NCBI GenBank assembly: GCA_947254895.1
Contig: CAMYEY010000062.1
Coordinates: 1 to 7,963 of the forward strand
Length of the DNA: 7,963 bases
Direction: 5' to 3'
From: an uncultured Clostridia bacterium
Lineage (GTDB): Bacteria; Bacillota; Clostridia; Saccharofermentanales; DTU023
How positions within the stretch are numbered: the stretch's first letter is position 1; each line of letters opens with the position of its first letter. The notes beneath the pieces are model-generated. The model saw only the letters and a program-made list of their open reading frames with translations, was not told the DNA's origin and searched no databases. Positions 1 to 7,963 of the stretch are shown piece after piece. The position numbers were made by a program, and so were the translations under genes.

Positions 1-26
1 ATTAAGGCAGGTTAAGTAAAGCACAG

Positions 27-1401
27 ATGGATGGAAAAGTAGTTGTTATAGGTGCAGGTTTAGCCGGTTCGGAGGCAGCCTGCCAGTTAAGCCGTCTGGG
101 GATCAATGTTCTTCTATATGAAATGAAGCCGGTTAAGTTTTCACCGGCCCACCATTCGGCTAAATTTGCAGAGTTGGTTTGTAGTAACTCTTTACGGTCA
201 AACCAGTTAGAGAATGCTGTTGGTGTCTTAAAAGAAGAACTTAGACAACAGGGCTCTCTGATCATGGAGGCGGCTGATCAAAACCGGGTTCCGGCAGGAG
301 GGGCTCTGGCGGTCGATCGGTCGGCTTTTTCGGACTATATTACCCAAAAACTTGAAAAAAATCAGCGGGTTGAGATTAGGCGGGAGGAAGTCACGGACCT
401 CAGTCAGTTTGATTTGGAACAAGACTACATCCTTCTGGCGACAGGACCATTGACCTCCTCTAGGCTTCTATCCAGTTTAACTGACCTCTTGGGGGATGAA
501 GAACTTTATTTTTTTGATGCTGTTGCTCCGGTTGTGGAGGCTGCCTCCATTGATAGGACCAAGAGCTTCCTGGCCTCCCGCTATGACAAGGGAGATGGCG
601 AATATATCAACTGTCCACTGACAGAAACTGAGTATGAGCTTTTCTATCGAGAATTGCTTGAAGCCAAAAGAGCTCAGCTTAATGATTTTGACGACCACCG
701 ACTTTTCCAGGGGTGCATGCCTGTTGAGGCAATTGCTAGACAAGGTCAAGAAACCTTGCTTTTTGGCCCTATGAAACCTGTGGGTTTGGTAGACCCTAGA
801 ACCGGCAAAAAACCCTATGCTGTAGTCCAATTGCGCCAGGATAACCAGGCCGCAAGCCTTTATAATTTGGTCGGTTTTCAGACCCAACTTACCTGGCCGG
901 AACAAAAACGGGTTTTCCGATTGATTCCAGCTTTGCAAAATGCTGTGTTTGAGCGTTTTGGCGTGATGCATAAGAATAGCTTTATCAATTCCCCGAGACA
1001 ATTGCAGTTGGGTTTTCAACATAAGGAGTATAATAAGCTCTTTTTTGCCGGACAAATTACAGGCGTTGAGGGTTATGTGGAGTCGACTGCTTCAGGTCTG
1101 GTGGCGGCTAAGTCTCTGGCTGCTTCCTATCTTGGTATAGAAGACCACAATCCCCTATATCTTCATCCTGAAACCGTCATGGGTGGCCTTGCCCATTATG
1201 TGGTTAAAGCTGATCCAAGATACTTTCAGCCCATGAATGCCAACTTTGGCCTCCTGCCAGAGTTAAGCCCGGAAGAGAGGCAGAGGCTGCGGGCTCGGTA
1301 CGGAATTAGAGAAAAGGGGAGAAGGGGTCGCCGCCTCCTCTATGCAAAGAGGGCCCTAGAACACTATAATGTGGCGGAAACTAAAAAAGAAGGTCAAACA
1401 A

Positions 1402-1415
<14 letters not shown>
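27..1415 (+). CDS. trmFO: TrmFO, folate/FAD-dependent tRNA (uracil-54-C5)-methyltransferase
   Basis: Cytosolic flavoenzyme that makes m5U54 (ribothymidine) in the T-loop of tRNAs, using methylene-tetrahydrofolate as carbon donor and NAD(P)H as reductant. At 462 residues it is somewhat longer than the usual ~435. Visible signatures are the N-terminal FAD-binding Rossmann motif [14 protein letters not shown] (residues 5-18), the family block [10 protein letters not shown] with Cys52, and the QGCMPVEA block with Cys230, which matches the cysteine shown to be catalytic in the Bacillus subtilis enzyme (C226). GPMKPVGL and [19 protein letters not shown] follow, then [17 protein letters not shown] (341-357), the C-terminal FAD/NAD contact region. 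The start at 27 puts the Rossmann strand right at the N-terminus as expected. No good Shine-Dalgarno is visible (only AAGG at 4-7, too far), so translation may be coupled to a gene off the left edge. The C-terminus carries a basic stretch ([15 protein letters not shown]) and a short polar tail that overlaps queA by 14 nt. The family call is very secure. Confidence 0.97.
1387..1394 (+). promoter_or_regulatory. queA ribosome binding site, decides the start at 1402
   Basis: AAGAAGGT lies about 7-8 nt before the ATG at 1402, inside the end of trmFO. The earlier in-frame ATG at 1369 has no Shine-Dalgarno and would add an 11-residue stretch ([11 protein letters not shown]) absent from the family, so 1402 is the better start. 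Confidence 0.75.
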
Positions 1416-3574
<2,159 letters not shown>

Positions 3575-3577
<3 letters not shown>

Positions 3578-3611
3578 TAGCCAGTACATTTTCTACAGGC
3601 TAAGGCTAATA
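3575..3611 (+). repeat. inverted repeat TATTAGCC / GGCTAATA with a duplicated right arm
   Basis: TATTAGCC (3575-3582) is perfectly complementary to GGCTAATA (3604-3611). A second copy of the right-arm core, GGCTAA (3598-3603), lies directly in front of it, so two mutually exclusive hairpins with loops of 15 or 21 nt can form. There is no T-run after it, so it is not a standard intrinsic terminator. The left arm overlaps the candidate -10 box, so it could be an operator or an RNA processing structure; this is inference. Confidence 0.45.
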
Positions 3612-3638
3612 TTTGGACCTATGAAGGAGTTTTAATTT

Positions 3639-4061
3639 ATGAATAATTTACTTGTTGTTTTCGCTGCTGCCCAAGGACAAGGTGGTGGCAATCTCTTAGT
3701 TTCTATGCTGCCCATGGTTGCCATATTTGGTTTGATGTATCTTTTAATGATTCGTCCTCAGAAAAAAGAGGAAAAAAAGATGCGGGAGCAGATCAATGCT
3801 ATGCGGATCGGAGACTCGGTCGTGACTATCGGTGGGGTGGTTGGCAAGGTGATGAATATTTCTGATGACGAAATAACTATTGCCACCTCAGTTGCTAACA
3901 CCATGCTAACTTTTAAAAAACAAGCAATATCTTCTGTGGTGCAGACAGAAGAAAATAAAAAATTGGCTGAAAAAGCTAAAGCCGATAGCCCGGAAGTTGA
4001 AAAGAAGGGGCTTTTTGACCGATTTAAAAAAAATGACAAAGATAAGTCAGATGTTGAATAG
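3639..4061 (+). CDS. yajC: YajC, Sec translocon accessory membrane protein
   Basis: Small single-pass membrane protein that associates with SecD/SecF at the SecYEG protein-export channel. The exact function is not settled in any organism. The protein has a short N-terminal lead and a glycine-rich patch, then one transmembrane helix at about residues 18-38. The diagnostic motif MIRPQKKEEKKMREQ follows, then the small beta-rich cytoplasmic domain containing GDSVVTIGGVVGKV. At 140 residues it is longer than most members (about 85-115); the excess is a lysine/glutamate/aspartate-rich C-terminal tail from about residue 103. The start is well supported by AAGGAG (3624-3629) 9 nt upstream. Following tgt is the classic yajC position, but here no secD/secF comes next: the gene ends in a terminator and dnaG follows. 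Family call is firm. Confidence 0.94.
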   Translation: MNNLLVVFAAAQGQGGGNLLVSMLPMVAIFGLMYLLMIRPQKKEEKKMREQINAMRIGDSVVTIGGVVGKVMNISDDEITIATSVANTMLTFKKQAISSVVQTEENKKLAEKAKADSPEVEKKGLFDRFKKNDKDKSDVE

Positions 4062-4078
4062 TTAAAATAGCCAAGCTA

Positions 4079-4110
4079 AAGCCCTGTAAACGGAACAGGC
4101 TTGCTTTTTT
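4079..4110 (+). terminator. intrinsic terminator after yajC
   Basis: AAGCCcTGT (4079-4087) pairs with ACAGGCTT (4095-4102), with one bulged C and a 7-nt loop. An outer AGC/GCT pairing (4074-4076 with 4103-4105) extends it across a two-base bulge. A run of six T (4105-4110) follows. It lies 17 nt after the yajC stop and most likely ends the trmFO-queA-tgt-yajC transcript. Confidence 0.8.
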
Positions 4111-4138
4111 GACGATAATTATAAAGACTTAGTGGAAT
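4109..4138 (+). promoter_or_regulatory. weak candidate promoter for dnaG-rpoD
   Basis: TTGACG (4109-4114, 5 of 6 to the -35 consensus) is followed after 18 nt by TGGAAT (4133-4138, 4 of 6 but lacking the important A at position 2). A promoter is expected somewhere here because a terminator precedes it. Predicted start is near 4145, which would remove part of the left arm of the downstream hairpin. A TATAAA at 4120-4125 is another -10 candidate but has no matching -35. Confidence 0.22.
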
Positions 4139-4139
4139 T

Positions 4140-4182
4140 ATCCTCCTTGCCACGTATTTATCTAAGTGATGGCGGGGAGGAT
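4140..4182 (+). promoter_or_regulatory. 13-bp hairpin enclosing the dnaG Shine-Dalgarno (possible attenuator)
   Basis: Bases 4140-4152 (ATCCTCCTTGCCA) pair without mismatch with 4170-4182 (TGGCGGGGAGGAT) through 13 pairs, two of them G-U, around a 17-nt loop. The right arm contains GGAGG (4176-4180), the only ribosome binding site for the dnaG ATG at 4193; the left arm CCTCCTT mimics the 16S rRNA anti-Shine-Dalgarno. T4182 is followed by three more T (4183-4185), so in the DNA the structure also resembles a leaky intrinsic terminator. The structure is seen directly; its regulatory role is inference. Confidence 0.6.
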
Positions 4183-4192
4183 TTTATATTAG

Positions 4193-6055
4193 ATGGCTGG
4201 TTACATTCCACAAGAAATCATTGACCAGGTATTGGATAGAACAGATATTGTGGCTCTGGTCGAGCAATATGTGACCTTGAGCAAAAAGAGTTCTGTCAAC
4301 TACTTTGGACTCTGCCCCTTCCACACAGAAACCAAGCCCTCATTTAGTGTAGCCCCCGGAAAACAGATTTTTTATTGTTTTTCTTGTCGTAGGGGTGGGA
4401 ATGCCATTAAATTTATCCAGGAAATCGAAAACCTGTCTTTCCCTGAAGCTGTTCGCTTTTTGGCTGAACGGGCTAATATCAGAATCAAAGAAGATTTTTC
4501 ACCTGCCGATAAGGCTAGACAAGACCAAAGAAAAGCCTTAGAAAATCTTCACTTAGAAGCGGCCAGGTTTTTTTATCACACCCTTCAAAGTCCAACGGGT
4601 AAGTTGGCCAGGAACTATCTGCATAGGCGCGGTTATAGCGATAGGACCATAAAAAGTTTTGGCCTCGGTTATGCAGACCCTAATTGGGAAAGTTTAAGCC
4701 ACTACCTGCTTAGTAAAGGCTTTAGTCAAGACCAATTGCTGGCGTCTGGAATCATCCACATGTCCTCAAAACAAAATCTGATTGACCTTTTTCGCGACCG
4801 AGTTATGATACCTATTTTTCCCAGCCATGGGAACTACATTATTGCCTTTGGAGGACGTAGTTTACAGGATGGAGATGGTCCCAAATACATCAACTCTCCG
4901 GAGACGAGTATTTACCACAAGGGAGAACACCTATTTGCCCTCAATTTGGTAAGAAAACAAAGACCCCTGCCGGATAGCTTGATTTTAGCAGAAGGGTATA
5001 TGGATGTGATTGCTCTCCACCAGGCCGGGTACCCTAATGCGGTAGCCAGTCTTGGTACAGCCTTGACGGAGAAACAGGCAAGGCTGGTTGACCGCTATGC
5101 CCATACAGTTTTTTTGGCCTATGATTCAGATCGGGCGGGGATTGAGGCTGCCCTTAGGGCAATCGAGATGCTTGCACCTTATAAGTTGGAGATTAAGGTT
5201 TTAAATTTCGGACCTGATAAGGATCCGGATAACTATATTAAAAATAAGGGACGGGAGCGGCTTGCGGCTTTGATCAAGGAGGCACCTTCTGCCTTGGATT
5301 TTCAGATTCATTTAGCTAGGCTTGAGTCGACAGATGACCAGGGTAAACTCCAGATCAACCAGTATTCCAGCCGGATTAGTCGAATATTAGCCAAGCTGGA
5401 TAGCGCGGTCATGTTAGAGATTTATGCTAAGCGGATAGCTGAAGAGATCGGGGTATCAGATAAAGTTATCCTGCACGATGTTAAGCAAGTGGTACAAGGG
5501 AAGAGTTTACCAGAGTCTGATCAAAATTCGACAAATACTTGGGAGAAATCTTCTGTAGAAGCAAGGCATAAATTCACTTCTAATCAACCGACGGAGCCTT
5601 CGCCCAAAGAGTCGGTAGCCCTTGGTTATGAGCTTTTACTCTTAACGCTTTTAGCGTCCTATCCTGATTTTATTCCTAAAGTGTCTGGACGCTTCAAGGC
5701 CGATATTTTTTCTCATCCAGCATGTCAAATGTTAGCCGATAAATTGCTGGAGGCTTATGGTCAGAACAAATTGGATATACAGGCCTTCTTGACATGGTGC
5801 CAGCCTGATGAGGGCATTGACCCAGCTATTAATTCCGGAGTTTGCCAGATCCTATTGAGCTTGGATGAAGAAGCAAGTCGTAAGGATCAAGGTATTGTCG
5901 AAGATACCATGGCAAGGGTTATGCAAAATACGATCAAAAATAAACAAAAGGTACTTTTGGAAAGGCTTAGTGACAAGGAAATCTCTGAACAGGAGAAGGC
6001 AGATTTAATTAACAGTTTATCTGAATTAACAAAAACCTCACGTGAGGACTATTAA
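4193..6055 (+). CDS. dnaG: DnaG, DNA primase
   Basis: Makes the RNA primers for lagging-strand and origin DNA synthesis, working with the replicative helicase DnaB/DnaC at the fork. The 620-residue protein has the complete architecture. The N-terminal CHC2 zinc-binding domain has Cys41, His44, Cys62 and Cys65 in YFGLCPFHTETKPSFSV and YCFSCRRGG. The polymerase core includes PKYINSPETSIYHKGEHLF. The TOPRIM fold carries EGYMDVI with Glu267 and Asp271, and YDSDRAG with Asp311 and Asp313, the metal-binding acids. A polar low-complexity linker follows at about 435-468, then a divergent C-terminal helicase-binding region (about 468-620). ATG 4193 is preceded directly by an in-frame TAG, so no upstream start is possible. 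The Shine-Dalgarno GGAGG is about 12 nt away, slightly long, and lies in a strong hairpin. Adjacency to rpoD matches the conserved macromolecular-synthesis operon; rpsU is not beside it here. Confidence 0.98.
   Translation: MAGYIPQEIIDQVLDRTDIVALVEQYVTLSKKSSVNYFGLCPFHTETKPSFSVAPGKQIFYCFSCRRGGNAIKFIQEIENLSFPEAVRFLAERANIRIKEDFSPADKARQDQRKALENLHLEAARFFYHTLQSPTGKLARNYLHRRGYSDRTIKSFGLGYADPNWESLSHYLLSKGFSQDQLLASGIIHMSSKQNLIDLFRDRVMIPIFPSHGNYIIAFGGRSLQDGDGPKYINSPETSIYHKGEHLFALNLVRKQRPLPDSLILAEGYMDVIALHQAGYPNAVASLGTALTEKQARLVDRYAHTVFLAYDSDRAGIEAALRAIEMLAPYKLEIKVLNFGPDKDPDNYIKNKGRERLAALIKEAPSALDFQIHLARLESTDDQGKLQINQYSSRISRILAKLDSAVMLEIYAKRIAEEIGVSDKVILHDVKQVVQGKSLPESDQNSTNTWEKSSVEARHKFTSNQPTEPSPKESVALGYELLLLTLLASYPDFIPKVSGRFKADIFSHPACQMLADKLLEAYGQNKLDIQAFLTWCQPDEGIDPAINSGVCQILLSLDEEASRKDQGIVEDTMARVMQNTIKNKQKVLLERLSDKEISEQEKADLINSLSELTKTSREDY
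6036..6047. repeat. perfect 12-bp palindrome at the 3' end of dnaG
   Basis: CCTCACGTGAGG reads identically on both strands. It falls in the last codons of dnaG, 8 nt before its stop codon and 55 nt before the rpoD start. About two perfect 12-bp palindromes are expected by chance in a window this size, so only the location makes it worth listing. Confidence 0.3.
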
Positions 6056-6074
6056 GTAATACACAATAGATTTT

Positions 6075-6080
6075 TAGAAT
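6075..6080 (+). promoter_or_regulatory. possible -10 element between dnaG and rpoD
   Basis: TAGAAT matches 5 of 6 bases of the -10 consensus. The base positions 17 nt upstream (TTAAGT, 6052-6057) match the -35 consensus in only 3 of 6. An extra promoter for rpoD here is plausible from other bacteria but weakly supported. Confidence 0.2.
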
Positions 6081-6102
6081 ATTTTAGAGGAGTAGACAAG
6101 CA

Positions 6103-7455
6103 ATGACAGACAAAAAGACTGATCAAAAAGAGGAAAAGAAAACCACCGAAGTGAAGGCCACTGCTAAAAAGGCTAAGACGGGTGCTGCAAAGAAGACAGC
6201 AGCAAAGACTAAATCAAGTAAAGCGGAAGCAGGAGAGGCTAAGGATAGTCCTAAAAAAGCAAAGGCTAAAAAGACTGCTAGTAAAAAGAAATCTCCAAGC
6301 AAAAAAACAACTGAGAAAAAGTCAGCTGCTAAAAAAAAGGAGCTGGACCCGTTTGAAAACCCTGAAATGGAGTTTGAAGAACAAGCAGGTCAAGGTGAAA
6401 CCCAGACGGAGCGAGCCATTAAGTCCCTTATTATCCAGGCTGCCCGCCAGGAAAATAAGATTAAACAGCAGGACGTCATAAATTATATTGAGAACATCAA
6501 GCTACCCGAAGACTATATTGATGAAGTTATGGAAGGGCTTCTAGGTGCCGGGGTAGATGTTATCGATGATGTCGAAGAAGAAGACGGTGATGATGAGACT
6601 GATGGTCGGATTTTTACGGATGCCGTCATTGTTGATGACCCGGTTAGGATGTACCTCAAAGAAATCGGTAGAGTTGATCTGCTGACTGCTGATGAAGAAA
6701 AAGAACTGGCTGCTCGGATGGAGATGGGGGATACAGAGGCTAAGGACCACCTGACCACAGCCAACCTCAGATTGGTTGTCAGCATAGCAAAACGCTATAC
6801 GGGGCGGGGACTTTCATTTTTGGACTTGATTCAAGAAGGGAACCTAGGCTTGATCAAGGCTGTTGATAAATTTGACTATCGTAAGGGATATAAGTTTTCA
6901 ACCTATGCGACCTGGTGGATCAGACAAGCTATTACCCGGGCCATAGCAGACCAGGCAAGAACCATTCGGATACCGGTCCACATGGTCGAGACCATCAATA
7001 AGATGATTAGGATTCAAAGACAACTCCTGCAAAAATTAGGTCGGGAGCCGGAGCCGGAGGAAATTGCCAAAGAAATGGAAATAACGGTGGAAAAGGTCCG
7101 GGAGATTATGAAAATATCCCAAGAACCGGTTTCCTTGGAAAAACCGATTGGTGAAGAGGAAGATAGCTTTTTGGGCGATTTTATCCCGGATGATGATGCA
7201 CCTTCACCTTCTGACCAGGCCTCTTTTGCCCTGCTTAAGGAACAGCTAATCGATGTCCTCCAGGAGCTTACACCCCGTGAAGAAAAGGTCCTCCGATTGC
7301 GTTTTGGTTTGGATGATGGCCGAACCAGGACTCTGGAAGAAGTTGGCCGGGAGTTTGATGTGACTAGAGAGAGGATTAGGCAGATAGAAGCCAAGGCTCT
7401 TCGTAAACTACGCCATCCTTCACGGAGTCAAAAACTGAAAGACTATCTTGACTAG
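6103..7455 (+). CDS. rpoD: Primary (housekeeping) sigma-70 factor, SigA/RpoD, with lysine-rich N-terminal tail
   Basis: Directs RNA polymerase to housekeeping promoters. At 450 residues it is longer than B. subtilis SigA (371) because of a basic tail. Residues 1-80 hold 30 lysines, 15 alanines, no arginine or aromatic residue, and an SPKK motif at 49-52. A region 1.1-like domain follows (about 103-155: [20 protein letters not shown] onward), then an acidic stretch ([16 protein letters not shown]), region 1.2 from [12 protein letters not shown] (178), and region 2 with [27 protein letters not shown] and the -10 reading helix [16 protein letters not shown] (265-280; Trp271, Trp272, Gln275, Thr278). 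Region 3 ([12 protein letters not shown] onward) precedes region 4, whose recognition helix [20 protein letters not shown] (420-439) contains Arg422, Glu423 and Arg426. The complete set of regions marks it as the primary, not an alternative, sigma. AGAGGAG (6086-6092) sits 10 nt before the ATG. It lies 47 nt after dnaG; trmK follows 4 nt after its stop. Confidence 0.97.
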   Translation: MTDKKTDQKEEKKTTEVKATAKKAKTGAAKKTAAKTKSSKAEAGEAKDSPKKAKAKKTASKKKSPSKKTTEKKSAAKKKELDPFENPEMEFEEQAGQGETQTERAIKSLIIQAARQENKIKQQDVINYIENIKLPEDYIDEVMEGLLGAGVDVIDDVEEEDGDDETDGRIFTDAVIVDDPVRMYLKEIGRVDLLTADEEKELAARMEMGDTEAKDHLTTANLRLVVSIAKRYTGRGLSFLDLIQEGNLGLIKAVDKFDYRKGYKFSTYATWWIRQAITRAIADQARTIRIPVHMVETINKMIRIQRQLLQKLGREPEPEEIAKEMEITVEKVREIMKISQEPVSLEKPIGEEEDSFLGDFIPDDDAPSPSDQASFALLKEQLIDVLQELTPREEKVLRLRFGLDDGRTRTLEEVGREFDVTRERIRQIEAKALRKLRHPSRSQKLKDYLD

Positions 7456-7459
7456 GGAG

Positions 7460-7963
7460 ATGGCTAACCGAGAACTTGAATTGGGTAGCCAAAGACTAAG
7501 GGCTATTGTGGACTGGCTTGAACCGGGATCTTGTCTCGTTGATATCGGAACGGACCACGCTGCCCTGCCTATAGCCTTGGCCGAAAAAGGCATGTTTAAG
7601 AGGCTGATTGCTCTCGATAAGAACCCTGGACCTTTAGCCAAGGCTGAGGCCAACATTCTAGCAGCCGGCCTAGCAGACCAAGTCGGCCTTCTCTTAAGTG
7701 ACGGCCTGGACCAGCTAGACCTCCAGGGTGACGAGGTCCTGGTTCTTGCTGGTATGGGCGGCTACCTGATTAGTCAGATCCTGGAGAGAGGATTGGATAA
7801 AATAAAGCTTGGGCAAAGGCTGATTTTACAGCCCAATTGGACCTGGCTGACCCTCCGTCATTTTTTAGCCGATCATGGTTTTTCTATCCTCAAAGAACGG
7901 GTGGTATTAGACCGGGGTAAGCTCTATAGCATTATTTATAGTCAATATACGGCTGAGCCCTAT
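7460..7963 (+). CDS. trmK: TrmK, tRNA (adenine-22-N1)-methyltransferase, 5' part (cut by window edge)
   Basis: Methylates N1 of adenine-22 in the D-loop region of tRNAs, using S-adenosylmethionine. The reading frame is open for exactly 168 codons to the right edge with no stop, so the gene is truncated only by the window; complete members have roughly 230-240 residues. The N-terminus ANRELELGSQRL resembles the family's usual opening. The Rossmann motif I VDIGTDHAALPIALAEKG begins at Val27. Motif AGMGGYLISQIL (from Ala97) and LILQPN (121-126) are the TrmK signatures that separate it from other methyltransferases. It starts 4 nt after the rpoD stop, and dnaG-rpoD-trmK is a known Bacillota order. 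The AGGGAG (7454-7459) abuts the ATG with no spacing, so it cannot serve this start well; translational coupling to rpoD, or a TTG start at 7448, are alternatives. The family call is firm, the start less so. Confidence 0.93.
   Translation, partial: MANRELELGSQRLRAIVDWLEPGSCLVDIGTDHAALPIALAEKGMFKRLIALDKNPGPLAKAEANILAAGLADQVGLLLSDGLDQLDLQGDEVLVLAGMGGYLISQILERGLDKIKLGQRLILQPNWTWLTLRHFLADHGFSILKERVVLDRGKLYSIIYSQYTAEPY

Noticed and set aside
2..19. Possible last codons of an upstream gene (ending TAA at 17-19)
   Set aside because: Only five codons are visible and stops occur in other frames too; too little to call, although topA would be a natural neighbour of trmFO.
477..1055. 192-codon open frame on the minus strand inside trmFO
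   Set aside because: Lies wholly antisense to a well-conserved gene, has no recognisable domain and reads as the mirror of trmFO codon use.
1369..1401. Upstream ATG of queA at 1369
   Set aside because: No Shine-Dalgarno, adds residues not found in the family, and the ATG at 1402 has a good AGAAGG site and gives the canonical N-terminus.
4415..6055. Possibility that the primase is a phage or plasmid type
   Set aside because: Full CHC2 zinc finger, TOPRIM and C-terminal region, 620-residue length and the rpoD-trmK context all fit the chromosomal housekeeping DnaG.
6182..6481. 99-codon + strand frame overlapping rpoD
   Set aside because: It is the +1 frame of the AAA/AAG-rich lysine tail; low-complexity sequence keeps it free of stops. 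No Shine-Dalgarno or family match.
7014..7394. 126-codon minus-strand open frame inside rpoD
   Set aside because: Serine/arginine-rich translation opposite the conserved region 3-4 coding sequence; a shadow of GC-skewed codons, with no independent support.

Overview
The window reads as an ordinary chromosomal housekeeping region of a Bacillota (Firmicutes) bacterium, most likely Clostridia-like. This rests on gene order (queA-tgt-yajC, and dnaG-rpoD-trmK), a folate-dependent TrmFO-type enzyme, strong AGGAG-type ribosome binding sites, and a primary sigma factor with the classic [11 protein letters not shown] / [13 protein letters not shown] / [16 protein letters not shown] motifs. GC content is moderate, about 45% by eye. 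I cannot name the genus. All recognised genes lie on the + strand, coding is nearly continuous, and no mobile element, CRISPR array, rRNA or tRNA was seen.

Layout. Positions 27-3568 hold a tight tRNA-modification operon: trmFO (m5U54), queA and tgt (both queuosine-34). TrmFO and QueA overlap by 14 nt, and queA and tgt are 1 nt apart. After a 70-nt gap with a candidate promoter and an inverted repeat comes yajC (3639-4061), the small SecDF-associated membrane protein, followed by a clear intrinsic terminator (4079-4110). The next unit is the macromolecular-synthesis pair dnaG (primase, 4193-6055) and rpoD/sigA (primary sigma factor, 6103-7455). It is followed 4 nt later by the 5' part of trmK (m1A22 tRNA methyltransferase), which runs off the right edge at 7963 and is intact as far as it goes.

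How they work together. Four of the seven genes modify tRNA at three different positions (54, 34, 22). They flank the protein-export accessory YajC and the replication-primase/transcription-initiation pair, so the whole window is core information processing linked to growth.

Most notable points. (1) A perfect 13-bp hairpin (two G-U pairs) immediately upstream of dnaG buries its Shine-Dalgarno sequence and is followed by TTTT, so it could act as a translational lock, a leaky terminator, or both. (2) The primary sigma factor carries an extra N-terminal tail of about 80 residues, with 30 lysines, no arginine and an SPKK motif, resembling histone H1 tails. (3) trmFO is placed beside queA rather than beside topA/xerC. 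I found no convincing undescribed multi-gene system here.
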